Shown: piece after piece, positions 34,888 to 47,320 of the stretch | Numbering within the stretch: the stretch's first letter is position 1 | Layout of the letters: every line of letters begins with the position of its first letter | From: Benincasa hispida | Lineage: Eukaryota; Streptophyta; Magnoliopsida; Cucurbitales; Cucurbitaceae | Direction of reading: 5' to 3' | DNA: 64,000 nt | NCBI RefSeq assembly: GCF_009727055.1 | Contig: NC_052350.1 | Span: 618,861-682,860 of the forward strand | Notes under the pieces: model-generated | The model's input: the letters and a program-made list of their open reading frames with translations, nothing else | Database searches by the model: none | Told to the model about the DNA's origin: nothing | Made by a program: the position numbers and the translations under genes

Positions 34888-35368
34888 GGCCACGTTTATC
34901 CTAATCTAATGGTAATAAATTAATGGTAATTTAAAAGTGGGCCCAATTTGATTACATTTTGTTTTTTTGTTTGTATTTTGCATTCGTACTAACACATGGG
35001 GCCCACGTCCAAATCTGTAAACGAAAAACGCAAATCGATTGACAAGTGGGGGGTGATCAATCCGATTGTGTCCGAAAATTACATACTTACAGTTATACTT
35101 ATGGTTATGTTTACCATTATTGTTATTGTTTCAAAGAAAAAATTATGAAGTTTGACATATTTACTTTTACCATTACCGTTACGGTTTGACCCTCAGAGAT
35201 AGAGGTAACCATAATGGTAATAGTAAATTTGACAAAATTTATAATTTTAGGTAAATATGATAAAAAAACAATCCAATTAATTTGCGATTGCAGCCCATTA
35301 CGATTGATCTATCAATGAAATTTCATTACGATCGCATCAAATTTCATTATGAGTTGGTAAATGTGGCC
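34888..35368. mobile_element. Tourist-like MITE (PIF/Harbinger type)
   Basis: The element is bounded by TTA on both sides (34885-34887 and 35369-35371), the 3-bp target duplication of PIF/Harbinger elements. Its ends are inverted repeats: GGCCACGTTTATCC on the left, and on the right (reverse complement) GGCCACATTTACC. It has no coding sequence. Related 'ccacgttta' sequences occur in both copies of the tandem duplication near 47979 and 50710. Confidence 0.75.
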
Positions 35369-35896
35369 TTAGTTTATTATAGTTTGATAAAACCACATAA
35401 ATAGTCTATATAGTTTGACAAGTCTCTCATAAATAGTCATCCAACTCAACCCTTAAAATCTTATTTGTGTTGGGTTGGATTGTTAGGTTATTATTTTTTT
35501 TCTTATTAATTTAGAATACTTAAATTTATCTATAACACATATCTAATAATTAATATCTCATAAAACTCTAATGTTAAATATCAAATATGCACAGTATCTA
35601 CTACAAACTTTAAATAAAGACATACTTTTAAAAAAAAACATTCAAAATTCAGAAATTCATCAATCGTAAAAGAAATATATTTATTATTTTTATTAATATA
35701 TATGTAACTCGAGTTGAGTTGGGTCAACCCAAAAAAAATGTATTCACCCTCGAGACCTAACCCAACGCCTAACAAAAATAGAAAAAAAATTTATCTAACA
35801 CAACCATTATAATTTAGTTTGGGTAGTTTGAGTTGCCTAGGTTATCCAGTCATTTGAAAACTACTACTAGTTAAAGAGTTTAATCCAATCATATTA

Positions 35897-36400
35897 AGAT
35901 TCCGTTTGAGATTGCTATAGCTTTTAAAATAATTACGTGGTGCTTTTAGAAGAATCAGCTATGAAATAAAGCAAAATAGTGTTTAGTAAATTTTAATTTT
36001 AAATAGAAAATTAGTTACAGTATTTGGAAAATTAATACTAAATTGGTGTAATTTAGTTATATGAACCAAACTATGCTTATTGTTTTAATTATTTTGACCT
36101 GAATAATTAATTTATAATTTATTTAAAATTATTTTTCATTCTAATTTTAACTAATTGTAGTTAATATAAATTATTTGATATTTTTTTTAAAATAATTGTT
36201 ATAAAAAATGAATAAATTAGAATTTGAAATAGAGCTAACAGATCATTATATTTCAAATAATATTACTAAAATATATTCATTTAAAAAATAAAGAAGTTAG
36301 TAAATTTTTAGGTAAACGAAATCTAAAAGCTAATATTTATCAACTTTTACACCTTAGTTAAAATTAAGAAGTGATTTGGATAGATTATTAAATAATACAT
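35897..36400. repeat. Degenerate MITE, inverted partner at 50455-50630
   Basis: The left part (35897-36075, starting agattccgtttgagattgc) matches the reverse complement of 50455-50630. Both outer ends lie next to TTA, which suggests another PIF/Harbinger-type family. The right boundary is not resolved. Confidence 0.5.
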
Positions 36401-36499
36401 TTTACCAATTAAGGAAGGTAGTTAAGATTTTTCCATAATAGCTTTTTACGATTGTATTTAGAACCTAAATTCTGATTATAAATTATAGAGACTAAATTA

Positions 36500-37130
36500 G
36501 AGATGTCTACAGGGAGGGGATGGGGAAGTCCTCCCCGTCCCAGCCTCCTATTTCATTCCCTATCTCGCGAATTTCCCCGATTTCACAAGGATCGGGTTCT
36601 CCGTGGAAAAAATTTCCGCCATCATGTTTTTCTAACATTTTATTTATTTCAATTAAATATATATTTTTAACAAATTCCTGAAAACATATCCAATACAAAT
36701 TTCATTTAAATAATATATTATTAATTTTGATAATAAAAACAATAATAAACATTCAATTTAAAAAAATATAATTAAACTGCTAAATTCTCATAGTTTTTAT
36801 AAAATAAAATTCAACAATTAGAACATCTTATCTTTAAATATTATAACATCAAAGTAATAAAATCTCAATTTGAATAATTAAAACCTCCATAGTTATCCTA
36901 ACAAAATCTACAATATTAATATTAATATATATACTATAAATTTATAATCTATATATAAAAGTCAGGGTGAAGCGGGGACACGAGACAGAAGCGGGTCGGA
37001 GAATATATTCTCTCTCCCGACCCTAAATTGCAAACGAAAAAAAAAGAAATTTTCACTCCGTCCTTCATTATCCGTGTATTTGAGGAATCTCTATCCGACC
37101 CTATGGATTTTTTGGAAATCTACTAAATTG
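36500..37130. mobile_element. Degenerate hAT-like non-autonomous element
   Basis: The outer regions are G+C-rich and mutually inverted in character ('ggaggggatggggaagtcctcccc' on the left; 'gaccctatggatt' and 'gcgggtcggagaata' on the right), around an A+T-rich core. This layout is common for hAT-type MITEs in plants. Ends and target duplication are not resolved. Confidence 0.35.
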
Positions 37131-37179
37131 ATAATTTAACTTACAAGATTTACTAAACCTGAATAATTAATCTCCACAG

Positions 37180-37403
37180 AAAAACGACGTCGTATTACTT
37201 GTGGTGGGTGGGCATCTACCCAAAAAAAAAAGAGGCACAAAGCCCATCTTCTTGTTTCTCCTCCTTCCTTTCTCCAGTCGCCCAGATTGCACGATATCCC
37301 TTTCTAGCTTCTCGCCTCAATCTCCCATGGTGTTCATCAAACCCTTAATTTAGGGTTCTTTCTATTTCCTGTACGTGTTCTTTATCTCTATAGAAGAAGA
37401 AGA
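37180..37403 (+). promoter_or_regulatory. Probable promoter and leader of the CPP1-like gene
   Basis: Upstream of the ATG at 37404 the sequence turns CT-rich (37240-37330), typical of a plant 5' leader. 'aaagcccatct' near 37236 contains a GCCCA core like the site II elements of constitutively expressed plant genes, and 'aaacgacgtcgt' near 37183 contains an ACGT core. No TATA box was recognised. Assignment is by position and composition only. Confidence 0.4.
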
Positions 37404-39684
37404 ATGGCTTCCGTTTCACTAACTAACCTTGATTTGACCACCCCTTTCCTCGGTCAAAATCTGTAATTCCTCTCTCTCGTTTTCTCTAACCTTTGAATTT
37501 AACGAGTTTTGGCTTTATCTTATTCATGTGGTGTGTTTCTGTTCTTTTCCAGGCCTGGTCGCCTTAACAGGTTGAATGGAAAACCATTTCGCGTTTTGTT
37601 CAGAAGCCCCAGGTGTGTTTTGGATACACCATATGAAGGTACCCCTCTATCTTCTTGAATTTTCATTCTCGAAACGATTCCAATTTTCCATTGATTAATT
37701 CTATTGTTATTTATGTAGTATGGAACTATCAACAATGAATTGATTGATTCTTTCTGCTCCAATCAAGTTTTCTTTGGATATTTTTTATAATGGTATGATT
37801 GGAAAAACTAGGGACTATCTTTACGAGAAACTAATGTGCCAAGGAACATCATCTGCTTTATTTCTGAAACTCTAACCTCTTTGACTCTCTGTATTAATAA
37901 GCTAATTTGACATAGCTAGTGGATTACAACTTGGGCAATATGAAATTTGATATAGTTGCGTTGAGAGTCGACCTCCTAGTTGCTTCTTCGCAGTATGCTT
38001 GACTCAAAGCTCATCATATTTGTTTGTCTTAGAAATATCCTTAATTTTTCCTAGCTGCTATGTTGCTAATCTGTCAAATTATTCATAGGTAATGTCACAA
38101 AGTTCCCACGAACTCGTGTTTGGGATCCATATAAACGCCTTGGTGTAAGTACTGCTGCTTCAGAGGAAGAAATTTGGAGCGCACGGAATTTTCTTTTGCA
38201 GCAGTATTCAGGTCATGAAAGAAGTGAGGAAGCTATAGAAGCTGCTTTTGAGAAAATATTGATGGCAAGCTTCCAGCGTAGGAAAAAGACAAAGATTAAT
38301 TTGAAAACCAGGTTGAAGAAGCAAGTAGAGGAATCCCCACCTTGGATTAAGAACTTGCTGAATTTTGTAGAACTTCCTCCGACTGATGTTATCTTCAGAA
38401 GATTGTTTCTTTTTGCATTTATGGGTGGCTGGAGTATTATGAACTCAGCCGAAGGTGGACCTGCTTTTCAGGTTAGTTCAATATTCCTCCAGTAAACCAA
38501 TTCTTTCCTTTATAATGTTATCTCAGATTTTCAATATATATGTATAAACATATCTTTAGTGATGTCCCAAAGGCTATTGGTTCTGTTGGGTAGTAATCAA
38601 AAGGCCATATAACCAGAGCTTCATGTTTTGAATGTTAAGTTAGATTGTCAAGAGTGGTGAAGGAAGAAGAGTACTTGGAAACTTGCCACAAAATGGATAC
38701 TTCCACCTTGTCGCATCCACAATTCTTCCTCCAAATATTGATAATAATTAATCATAACAACAATAAAGAATAAATAAGATGAGGAAAAATAGGGAAAGCA
38801 GGGAGTTCACAGTTATAAGGCCATCATCGCCAGCCACTGTAATGCCGTAGCCTATTATCTTCTTTAGATTTCTTTTTGGTGACAGGAACAGAAACCATGA
38901 TTTTTTAGTGGTTGAATATTCAAATCTTGAATATTGATCATCATCCAGGAAAAATAGATTGTTGTGTTAGTTCTGCTATGTCCTACAAGATTTAGTATTA
39001 AAGTGAACACTTCGAGACTAGGAATCGATAGGTGCACAGAAGTCGTGAAAAATATATGTGTTTAAGATAAAAGTTGTGCTAAAGGGAAGGGTGCTTATCT
39101 TGCCAATCAATTAATCATTTCGACTGAATCCAACCTTTGCATTTATCTAGCAGTAGCTCGTTCATCTTAGCTTCTTGATCTTCCTCCAGTCAAGCGGGTT
39201 TTCAAAATTTTCCACTTGTTTTCTTCCCTCTTGTTCTATATGGAATGGAAGGGGCTTTTCCAGTTAAAAACACATCGTGCCTTTTTAGTCAAATTTGGGT
39301 ACTGTTGAGATATTTTTAGGCCACATTTATCTCTGATTAAACTTTGTATATCAATCAATGCAGGTTGCAGTGTCCTTGGCGGCTTGCATATATTTTCTAA
39401 ATGAGAAGACTAAAAGTTTGGCTCGAGCTTCTATTATAGGGTAAATCTTGCACAAGTTGCTTATCTCATTATTTATCTCAAAAGGAAAAACTAAAACCCA
39501 GTGGTTCATCTGCTCTCTCTTAATGTTCTGCAGACTTGGTTCTCTTGTGGCTGGTTGGATATGTGGTTCGTTGGTCGTTCCGACTATTCCTTCATTTCTT
39601 TTGCAACCGACATGGTCGCTCGAACTTCTTACATCTCTAGTAGTATACATCTTCTTGTTTCTTTCCTGTACTTTTCTTAAATAG
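37404..39684 (+). CDS. CPP1: CPP1/CDF1-like plastid J-like membrane protein (5 exons, 251 aa)
   Basis: DUF3353-family protein. Arabidopsis CPP1 is a chloroplast membrane chaperone-like protein that stabilises protochlorophyllide oxidoreductase. Exons joined on GT-AG sites: 37404-37462, 37553-37638, 38089-38471, 39364-39440, 39534-39684; they sum to 756 nt with phase kept. Residues 1 to about 45 (Ser/Thr, Arg, few acids) look like a transit peptide. The J-like region starts at '[19 protein letters not shown]' and runs on through '[20 protein letters not shown]'; the HPD triad of true J proteins is missing, as expected for the family. A basic linker ([19 protein letters not shown]) follows, then three or four hydrophobic segments to the C-terminus SCTFLK. 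Its neighbour upstream is the AAE gene on the same strand, about 3.5 kb away. Confidence 0.93.
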
Positions 39685-40035
39685 ATGTCTCTGTTTTTGT
39701 CCTTGGCTTAAGGTGAAGTAGTAACAAGGTAAATGGATTTAATGGGGGAATTTTCAGATATTATTGATAGGAGCTATCTGTGAGTCTCCCTTCTTTGATT
39801 TCCGTTATGATTTAAACTTTTATCATCACCATTCTAGTCCTTTACACCTCAAGAAATAAGCCATCGTGGGTGTCTTTCGCATCAAATTTGTTTCCTTGCT
39901 GTTTTTTTAAACTTAGAAATGCATCTTTTATCTTTATGCTTTCCTTTCCTTTATTTTATTTTATTTTAATTTTTCCCAAAAAACCATAATCATTATCATT
40001 ATAATAGATGAATGGTTACCCTCCCAAGTAAAAAG

Positions 40036-41003
40036 GGAAAATTATTAGAAATAGAGTTTTCAAGCACATTTTTTTAAAATTCTTTCAAATAGTTTCTGGG
40101 TCTATCTTAGTTAGTTGAGATTGATCATCAAGATTTAGTTAAAAAATTAACATTTCCTAATTTATCGATTGTTTTGGTCTTTTGGGTCTTTCTCGGTACA
40201 TCTCGGCAAATTAACATCGATATTTTACTTTTTTTTAAAACATTATTTAATCTATTAAATTATATACCAAATCTTATATATTTTCAAATTTTCTCTAAAT
40301 TTAGTTATCTTTATCATATATTACATAATTTTGAAATTTTGGGCATTTCCAATACCATTTGTCTTTTTGACATATATAAGATGCACTCTTAGGATTTAAA
40401 TTTCTAAATTTTCAAATGAATGTAGGCATTTTGATTTTTAAATTTTGGGAAAGATTAAGTTTTGCAAAAACAGAAAAAAAGAAAAGTAAAGAAAAAAAAG
40501 GTATGACATATATATAAAATCTTGATACTAATCTGTTAGAGAATTTGTCAATTTCAGTGTAAATCTACTTGAGTTTAATATTAATATTTTATATATTTTT
40601 CATATTTTATCTAATTTTTTTTAAATTAATCTTTCTCAAAATTTAAAAATCAATATCAATGATTTGAAATCCATTTAAAAAATTCATTTTGATAATTGGT
40701 AAATTGATTTTGGAAATTATAAATTGGGCTAAAGATTCAAAAAATTCTGTAAGATTTGAGAAAATTTGAAAATGTATATGATTTAATATAAAATATGGGT
40801 AGATTAGATAATATTTGAAAAATTAGTAGAATCTTGGTAGGCCAAAATAATCAACAAGTTAAAAAAAAATTGTTTTTTTTAACTAAATATCGATGGTTGA
40901 TATTGTCTCAAAATGGATAGAGAAAATTGTTTGAATGAATTTTAAAAAAGGGTGTTCGTTTTGTAAGATGAAAACTTTAACATGGTATATCTAACAATTT
41001 TCC
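40036..41003. mobile_element. Foldback / long-TIR non-autonomous element, Mutator-like
   Basis: The ends are inverted: GGAAAATTATTAGAAAT on the left and, as reverse complement on the right, GGAAAATTGTTAGATAT. The inverted similarity extends inward for several hundred bases (for example 'tatattttcaaattttctc' near 40278 and its degenerate complement near 40770), so the element can fold on itself. Flanks are aagtaaaaag (40026-40035) and aagtaaaag (41004-41012), a 9-bp target duplication with one extra A. Nine-bp duplications and long inverted arms point to a Mutator-type MITE. There is no coding sequence. Confidence 0.75.
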
Positions 41004-41349
41004 AAGTAAAAGTCCTTTTAAGATTTTCGGTTGGAATTTTTTTCATTTTAGGTCATCGTCACACAATTTCAGATCTCAATTTTTTTTTTCAAAATTTTAA
41101 ATGGTAATGATAGTTTTGAAACATTTATGAAAAGGAGTAACATTACAATTTTTCTTTTTTCTTTTTCTTTCTTTTTTTTTTTTTTTTTAAAAAAAAGACT
41201 TTGGATGTTTTAAAGGGGTCCACACCAATGATGATTAAAAAATTAGGCAAAAAAAAAAAAAAAAGTGAAATGATATGGTTTTTGAAAACATTCTGAATGA
41301 CCATTTGCTGATATCAAATTTGGGTGAAATTACCAAAATATACCCACGC

Positions 41350-41640
41350 ACACGGAAAAGCAGTCTCACTTTCGCTTGTCTCTCTTATTTTTTCACTCAC
41401 AAATATCTCTCACTCTCGCTTTCGCTCGTCTTGCTCTCTCTTCGTTTCTTCACTCATAAAATCACTTCTCTCTCTCGTCTCTTCCTCATGGGAGTTGGTT
41501 GCCTCAGAGTTGCTTGCGTAGACTCGTCGTACCTAAAAAGAAGAAGAAAACGTACAAAGGAGAAGAAGCCGGAGAAGAAGAAGACAATGTGCAGAGGAAG
41601 AATTCTGGCACCAAAAAAGAAGAGGAAAAAGAAAAAAAAA
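41350..41640 (+). repeat. CT-rich then AAG-rich low-complexity stretch
   Basis: The segment moves from 'tctctctcactctcgctttcgctc' type sequence to 'agaagaagaaaa' repeats. It gives lysine-rich frames on one strand and is best read as low complexity. Confidence 0.6.
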
Positions 41641-43223
41641 TAGACAATACGGGTATTTGACATATATTTACCATTTTGGACCTTTAAAATAGATATTTTG
41701 AGAATTATCACTGTTTTTAAAGCTCAACCAAGTTTTTTTTTTCTAAAAAAAAAATTATTGATAAAAAACCAACATTTTATTATGAAAAATGAAAGACCAC
41801 GGACAACAAAATAGTAATAATATTAATAAATAATAAACACACAAAATGGAGCACTCTAGAGTCGAGGAAGAATTCTATCATCTAACAAATATGATCTAAT
41901 GAAAACAAAGGAACTATCCTCGAAACTCTGGGGAAGATTTTACGTTTTTTCTCCTCCAAATATCCACCATCAAAGCACACTCCAAAGTTTCAAAAAAAAC
42001 AAAAAAAAAAAAAAAACAAAAAACAAAAAACAAAAAAATAACAAAACAAAATTCTCTCATCAACTTCTAAGTGACAAATGGAGTATGAAGTCCTCGATCA
42101 TATCACAAAAAGCTCTTTGTTTGGCTAATTGAAAATCTAATACTCTAACAAAGTTGTTATTGCATTTAAGTATAATTCCAAAATAACGATTCAAATTTTC
42201 TAGCCCTCCAACAAAGAATACAACAAAAAGACTCAACCAAGGACGACCTCTTACTCAAAAGCCTATTTAAGATTTCAATTCTTCCATGAATAACATGCTA
42301 AATAAAGAGCTTTGGCTTCTTCAAAATTTTAAGTGGCAAATAATGAACAAAAGAATTTCTAGACAACTCCCCACAAGGACAATTTTATTCACTCTTTCCT
42401 TTGATAATTTGAAAATGCCATTGGTATCATTATTATGTTTTTATTAATCAATCATATGATTTTTTTTTTTTTTTTTGAGATCGGTTATAAATATTTTGAG
42501 ACCTATCTGGGTTTTTTTTTTAATATAATATCAATAAAAAAAAAAAATTAAAACCCTATGTATTTATTCTTTGAATTTTATTTAATTTTTCTTTAAAAAA
42601 ATATTTAATTTTCAAAAATAATTTTTAGAGCCAAATATGAATTGCTTGTCGAAGTTTATTTAACATGTTCTTAAATTTGAGTGTGAAACATACTAAAAAT
42701 ATGCATTTAAGAAGTTAATAAGAAATTGGTCAAATTATATAAAATATCCCCCGACTTTGTTTATAAAATATCCTTAAACGTTTATAAGTATAAAAATATC
42801 CTTAAATTTTAAAAAAAAATAAAAAATACCTTTACTATTAGTTTGCAATCGTTAGTCTTTTGTATAAGAGATACCCCTTAACTTTGAAATTTTTTAAAAA
42901 TACTCTTAAACTATAAAAAAAAAAAAAATAGTTAAGAAATACTTTTAAGATTAGTATATAAACAGATCCGTCAATACATATTCTCATACTTCTCTCTATT
43001 CTCTCTTTTTTTTCTCCCATCTCTTCTTCCATACTATCTTAATCTCCTTCTTGTTAATTGCTTGACATTTGTTTATATAAAAAAACTAATAAAGAAATAA
43101 AATAGTCCACTTCAATTAAGTATAGACTATAACAAGCAAAAAAAACCAATAGAACGCCAAAGGATCTTAGGATTTAAACGTTTTAACAAGGTTGTGCATT
43201 AGTAATTAAGTGGATGTTATTAA

Positions 43224-43254
<31 letters not shown>

Positions 43255-43347
43255 GTATTTTGCTATTTATCGTCTTGATATGTTTTATGTGGAGATTTTG
43301 ATTTTAGAGTTTCATTTATAGTTTGTTGGATTTTATGTTTTAATTTA

Positions 43348-43627
43348 GGCCCCATTTGATAATTATTTCGTTTTTTTTTTTAGTTTTTGAAAATTAAGTA
43401 TATTTTCTTCACATTTTTTATTATGATTTTTTTATCTTTATTCAGTACAATGGTTAAATTCTTAGCCAAATTCCAAAAACAAAAACAAGTTTTCAAAAGC
43501 TATTTTTTAAAAATTCCAAATTTGACTTAAGTTTTTAACCATTAGTAAAAAACAGATAATGGAGGAAAAAAATTGGAAATAAAAGTAGTGTCTAATAAAA
43601 AAAATGAAATGATTACCAAAAGAAACT
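43348..43627. mobile_element. Tourist-like MITE, 280 bp
   Basis: The element is flanked by TTA (43345-43347 and 43628-43630). The left end GGCCCCATTTGATAATTA and the right end read in reverse AGTTTCTTTTGGTAATCA match over most positions, then both continue into ATTTC[GA]TTTT. There is no coding sequence. Confidence 0.7.
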
Positions 43628-45354
43628 TTAAAATTTTGGTTTTTATTTTGTTTGCTGAGAAAATTGGTTAAGAATTAGAAAATTAGGAGAAAAATGAAAG
43701 TATTTATATATGAAAATGAATAAGGATATCTATAGAATTTGTTTGAAAATTGATTCTTTCTGAACTCAAGAAAACATCTAACATATCGATCACTATACCA
43801 ACCGTAGAAGCATTTTTAAACTTTATTTTTTGAAAATTTCATAGTTAATTTGTAACGAGATATTAACGATTTTTGTACATATAGTAATAGTAAGAATAAT
43901 TTTAAAATATTTTTAAGTTTAAGGATAGTTTTGAAACTTTTGATGGTTGAAGGACATTTTTGAAACAATTCTATCCAAAACAAATAATAAGTGTTTTTTT
44001 TTTTAATTTTTTAATGAAAATTTAGAAGAATTTTGAAACTTTTGAAATTTCAAAAATATTTTTTTAGGTAAAGTTTTTTAATCTATATTTTTTTAAATTC
44101 AGACTAATTAATCTATTTTTTTTTTTTAAAAAAGAATTTTGTTGCAAACATCACTATAATATTGCAGCTATTTTTATTAATTTTGACCGGTGATTAACTC
44201 GCCCTGCATGATTTTATATATTACATAAATTATTATACTTTTTAACGGTTCGATGCCGATTCCTCGTAGAAATAATAACAATACCAAAACAAAACAAAAT
44301 ATGCGGCAAACCCCCTGAATCTCTTTTGAACATGCCGTATTATTACCTCATACCATATTTTGGTCTTAAACTAACTATAATAACTAATAAAATTGATTAA
44401 TATTTACTTGCTACCGTTAGTTGAACTAGAATGAAACTGAAAAAAAAAAAAAGTTTAACTTGAGACAAAATTTTGTTATTCAAATCACTAATTAATCAAT
44501 TAGATATTTTAAAGTAGGTAGGAAATAGAAACATACTAATGGCCATTATTATTATTTGTTAACCAATAATTAAAGGTTAAATTAAAAATTTGTCATAGTT
44601 AGATAAGGTTAGAATTTACTTCTTATAATTTTAGAAGTTAGTATTTAGTCCGTATTATTTAATAAACTCTCATAAATTGTTCCTATAATATAAACAATTT
44701 ATGAGTATTTTATCACATCATAGATAATATTTATGAAGTTTTATCAAACCATAAAACTAAATTCTAATTATTAATCATAAGGATTAAATTTTAACTTCCT
44801 CAAAGTCATAGAATTATAATTTAACTTAAATTCATTTATTCACATTTAATGATGTCACTTTTGAATTGAATCAAAATTATTAGGTTTTTTAAGTTAGTTT
44901 GATTCATCTTGAATCTTGGAAAACTATCATAAATAAAAACAAATAAGTAGTTGACAACTCAAGTGAGTTCAACTCGATAAAATATTATTATCTCTACGAG
45001 ATATTAGTTTCAAATCTTTAAGATCTAGATGCAGACATACTAATATGAAAATTATGATAGGAACAACGATCCTCTAACTATCTCCACACAGTGTATGATA
45101 TTATTCATTTTGAACATAAATCCTCGGGACTTTGATCAGCCCAAAAGGTTATATATCAATGAAGATAGTTGTTCTCGTTTATATACCAATGATCATTTCC
45201 TTTCCTAACCAATATAGAATTTTGTTCATACATCTAACAAGTTAGACATCTATAACTGAAGTCAAAATATATATATGTATATAATTAGTGAAATCTTTAA
45301 TCATAATCATTTTCAACCAAAAGAAGATTAAAATTAACAAGAAAGTTAATTAAG

Positions 45355-46446
45355 CTAAGCATAGCCACTGTACTTGGGGTACTTGGGAGGAGCCTTGTTG
45401 TTCCTCCTTGCGCAACAGCCTATGCAATAGATAATGGTCACGATCCCAAGCACACAGCCATTGAAAATGGCGAAATGTCTCCACTCCTTCCTTATGTTCG
45501 CCAATACTCCTCCTTTACACGCATCGCAACCGTAGCACAACCTCCCCTGATCGTTGCTCCACTTCTTGCAATCGCCGCCCTTCGCCCCCGCTGTCCTTGA
45601 TTTCGGCACCGTCCAAAACGTCGCATTCTTGAACTCAAATCCACACTCCGATGGCGGCTTACAACATCCGGACTTCACCAAATCAGAGATCAAAACAAAT
45701 TTTCTCAACAACAGAGTATATCTAAATCGATCGAATTTGGTTGAATCGTAAAGGAAAAAAAAAAAAAAATCAAGTAATCCATGTGGTTTAATTTCGAGAT
45801 AAGGATTTGCGTTGTTAATTGTTGTAATTAACTTATAAACAAGCTTAGTTTATTTAATTGTTCTTCAAATCGAAATCGAAATCGAAATGAGAGAATCGTC
45901 AAGTGACGAAACCCTAGGCGTAGTACGTGAAAATCGTACCTGAATAGGCGACAAATTCTTCTTGTAAAACTCATTCTGAACTTGAGGAACATTATTATTG
46001 CCGAGACTCTCACAAATCTTAGCATCAATCAAACAACTCCTAATTTCATCCCAATTCTTCTGATTCACAACATATTTCTGCAACCAATTGGAGAAATCTC
46101 CAAGGCGATACTCCTTAAATCCTTTCCCCGATACCGTCCTTCCGACGCCTTTATTGGTAACCAAAATAGCGAAAATCGTGAAAGCGAGGATTCCGAGGAT
46201 CATCAGAAACAGAACAACCAGGTAGAGGTAGAGTATGAAATTGATTCGGCAGAAGGATCCTATAAGACCTAACAGAGAGACGACGAAGAGGAAGATTCCG
46301 AGTATGAGGAGAGGGTTTTGGATTACCTTCTGGCAGTCGGAGGCGCCGCGGATTCGGAAGTAGAGAGAACCGACTATTCCGATTAGGCCGAGGATTAAAG
46401 TGCAGCAGTTCAAAATTCCTACGACGGCGTTGCTCAGGCGAGGCAT
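45355..46446 (-). CDS. Tetraspanin (2 exons, 274 aa)
   Basis: Four-pass membrane protein of the plant tetraspanin family, which organises plasma-membrane microdomains. Exon 1 is 46446-45940 (169 codons) and exon 2 is 45672-45355 (105 residues plus stop), joined in phase 0 on GT-AG sites; the join restores '[18 protein letters not shown]'. Membrane segments lie near residues 9-31, 44-66, 72-98 and 232-256. The large second loop carries the GCCK signature near residue 171 and further cysteines ('CYGCDAC'), and the plant-typical '[18 protein letters not shown]' before it. Length fits the family. It resembles the TET8 group by motif; gene order suggests the TET10-TET12 group. The cysteine pair CC after the last membrane segment may be acylated. 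Confidence 0.94.
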
Positions 46447-47137
46447 TGTGTTAGAGAGAGAGAAAGATAATTAGAGCGAAAGAGAAGGCGTCGTGATGGA
46501 GTTTGTAACTGCGTGTTTGTGTTTGTGTTTTGTGTAAATTTCATGCAAACCAAATACCAACTGGAACGGTTATCAAGTTTATTTATTTTCTATTTTCTTT
46601 TATTTATTTGTTACATATTACATATACCGTTATTTTGCACGTGACTTGCACGCACCCTGTCTACACTATTGCCTGTACACAATAATGCCACGAATCATCG
46701 GACCCCACGACCCACGTTGATATATGTATATAATATAATCAAATGAGTTATATTTAACAAAACTCAAAAAATATTAAAACAAGGTTTCTCAAAATATAAA
46801 CTATATATATGTATATTAAAAAAGGGGGGAAAAAATTACCACGCAAGTATTTTTCTTTTAATAGGACAAATACTTAGATATTGTCTGATTACACCATCTT
46901 TATACAATTGTTTATGACAATTTTTTTTAAATGATTTTTTTTTTTTTTTTGTAAAGAAAATACAACATCGAGATTAGATTGCTATTTTATATAATTATAC
47001 TATGAAAATGTAATTAAAGTTTTATGAATTTTGTGATTTTTTTTAATAGAAGCATAAAAGTTATTAATATGTGAATTTTTTGTGCTTCTTTTGAGGTTAT
47101 AAAAAGTAAAAATTTCACCAATAGAAAAAAATATCAT

Positions 47138-47320
47138 ACTATTTATAAAAATAACAAAAAAATATTGGTAGATAATAATAAATTTCTATTGGTGTTTATC
47201 ATATAGTATCAATGATAGACTTCTATCAATTTCTATCATTGATAGACACTGATAAACTTCTATCAACTTCTATCGAGTTCTATAAAAGAAGATTAAATTT
47301 TGCTATCTTATGTAAATAGT
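47138..47320. mobile_element. MITE with ACTATTTA termini and tctatca-rich core
   Basis: Left end actatttataaaaataacaa; right end in reverse ACTATTTACATAAGATAGCA. The core is made of repeated 'tctatca' and its complement 'tgataga'. It is the same family as 18275-18403. From memory, such tctatca-rich repeats are common in Cucumis-type genomes. Confidence 0.65.

Larger units (their letters stand above)
33934..37403. other. Intergenic region with MITEs
   Basis: No gene is visible. It contains the 3' flank of the AAE gene, a Tourist-like MITE (34888-35368), a sequence rich in 'caacccaa/ttgggtt' (about 35430-35860), a degenerate MITE (35897-36400), a hAT-like element (about 36500-37130) and the promoter and leader of the CPP1-like gene. 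Confidence 0.5.
39685..45354. other. Intergenic, A+T-rich, repeat-bearing
   Basis: No gene is visible in 5.7 kb. Recognisable parts are a 968-bp foldback element (40036-41003), a CT/AG-rich stretch (41350-41640), a Tourist-like MITE (43348-43627) and long homopolymers such as T runs near 42460-42475 and 43225-43254. The ORF at 41275-41643 ends in lysine-rich low complexity and is not credible. Confidence 0.5.

Noticed and set aside
41275..41643. 122-residue ORF ending in KKKK
   Set aside because: Low-complexity CT and AAG repeats; no similarity to any family I know.
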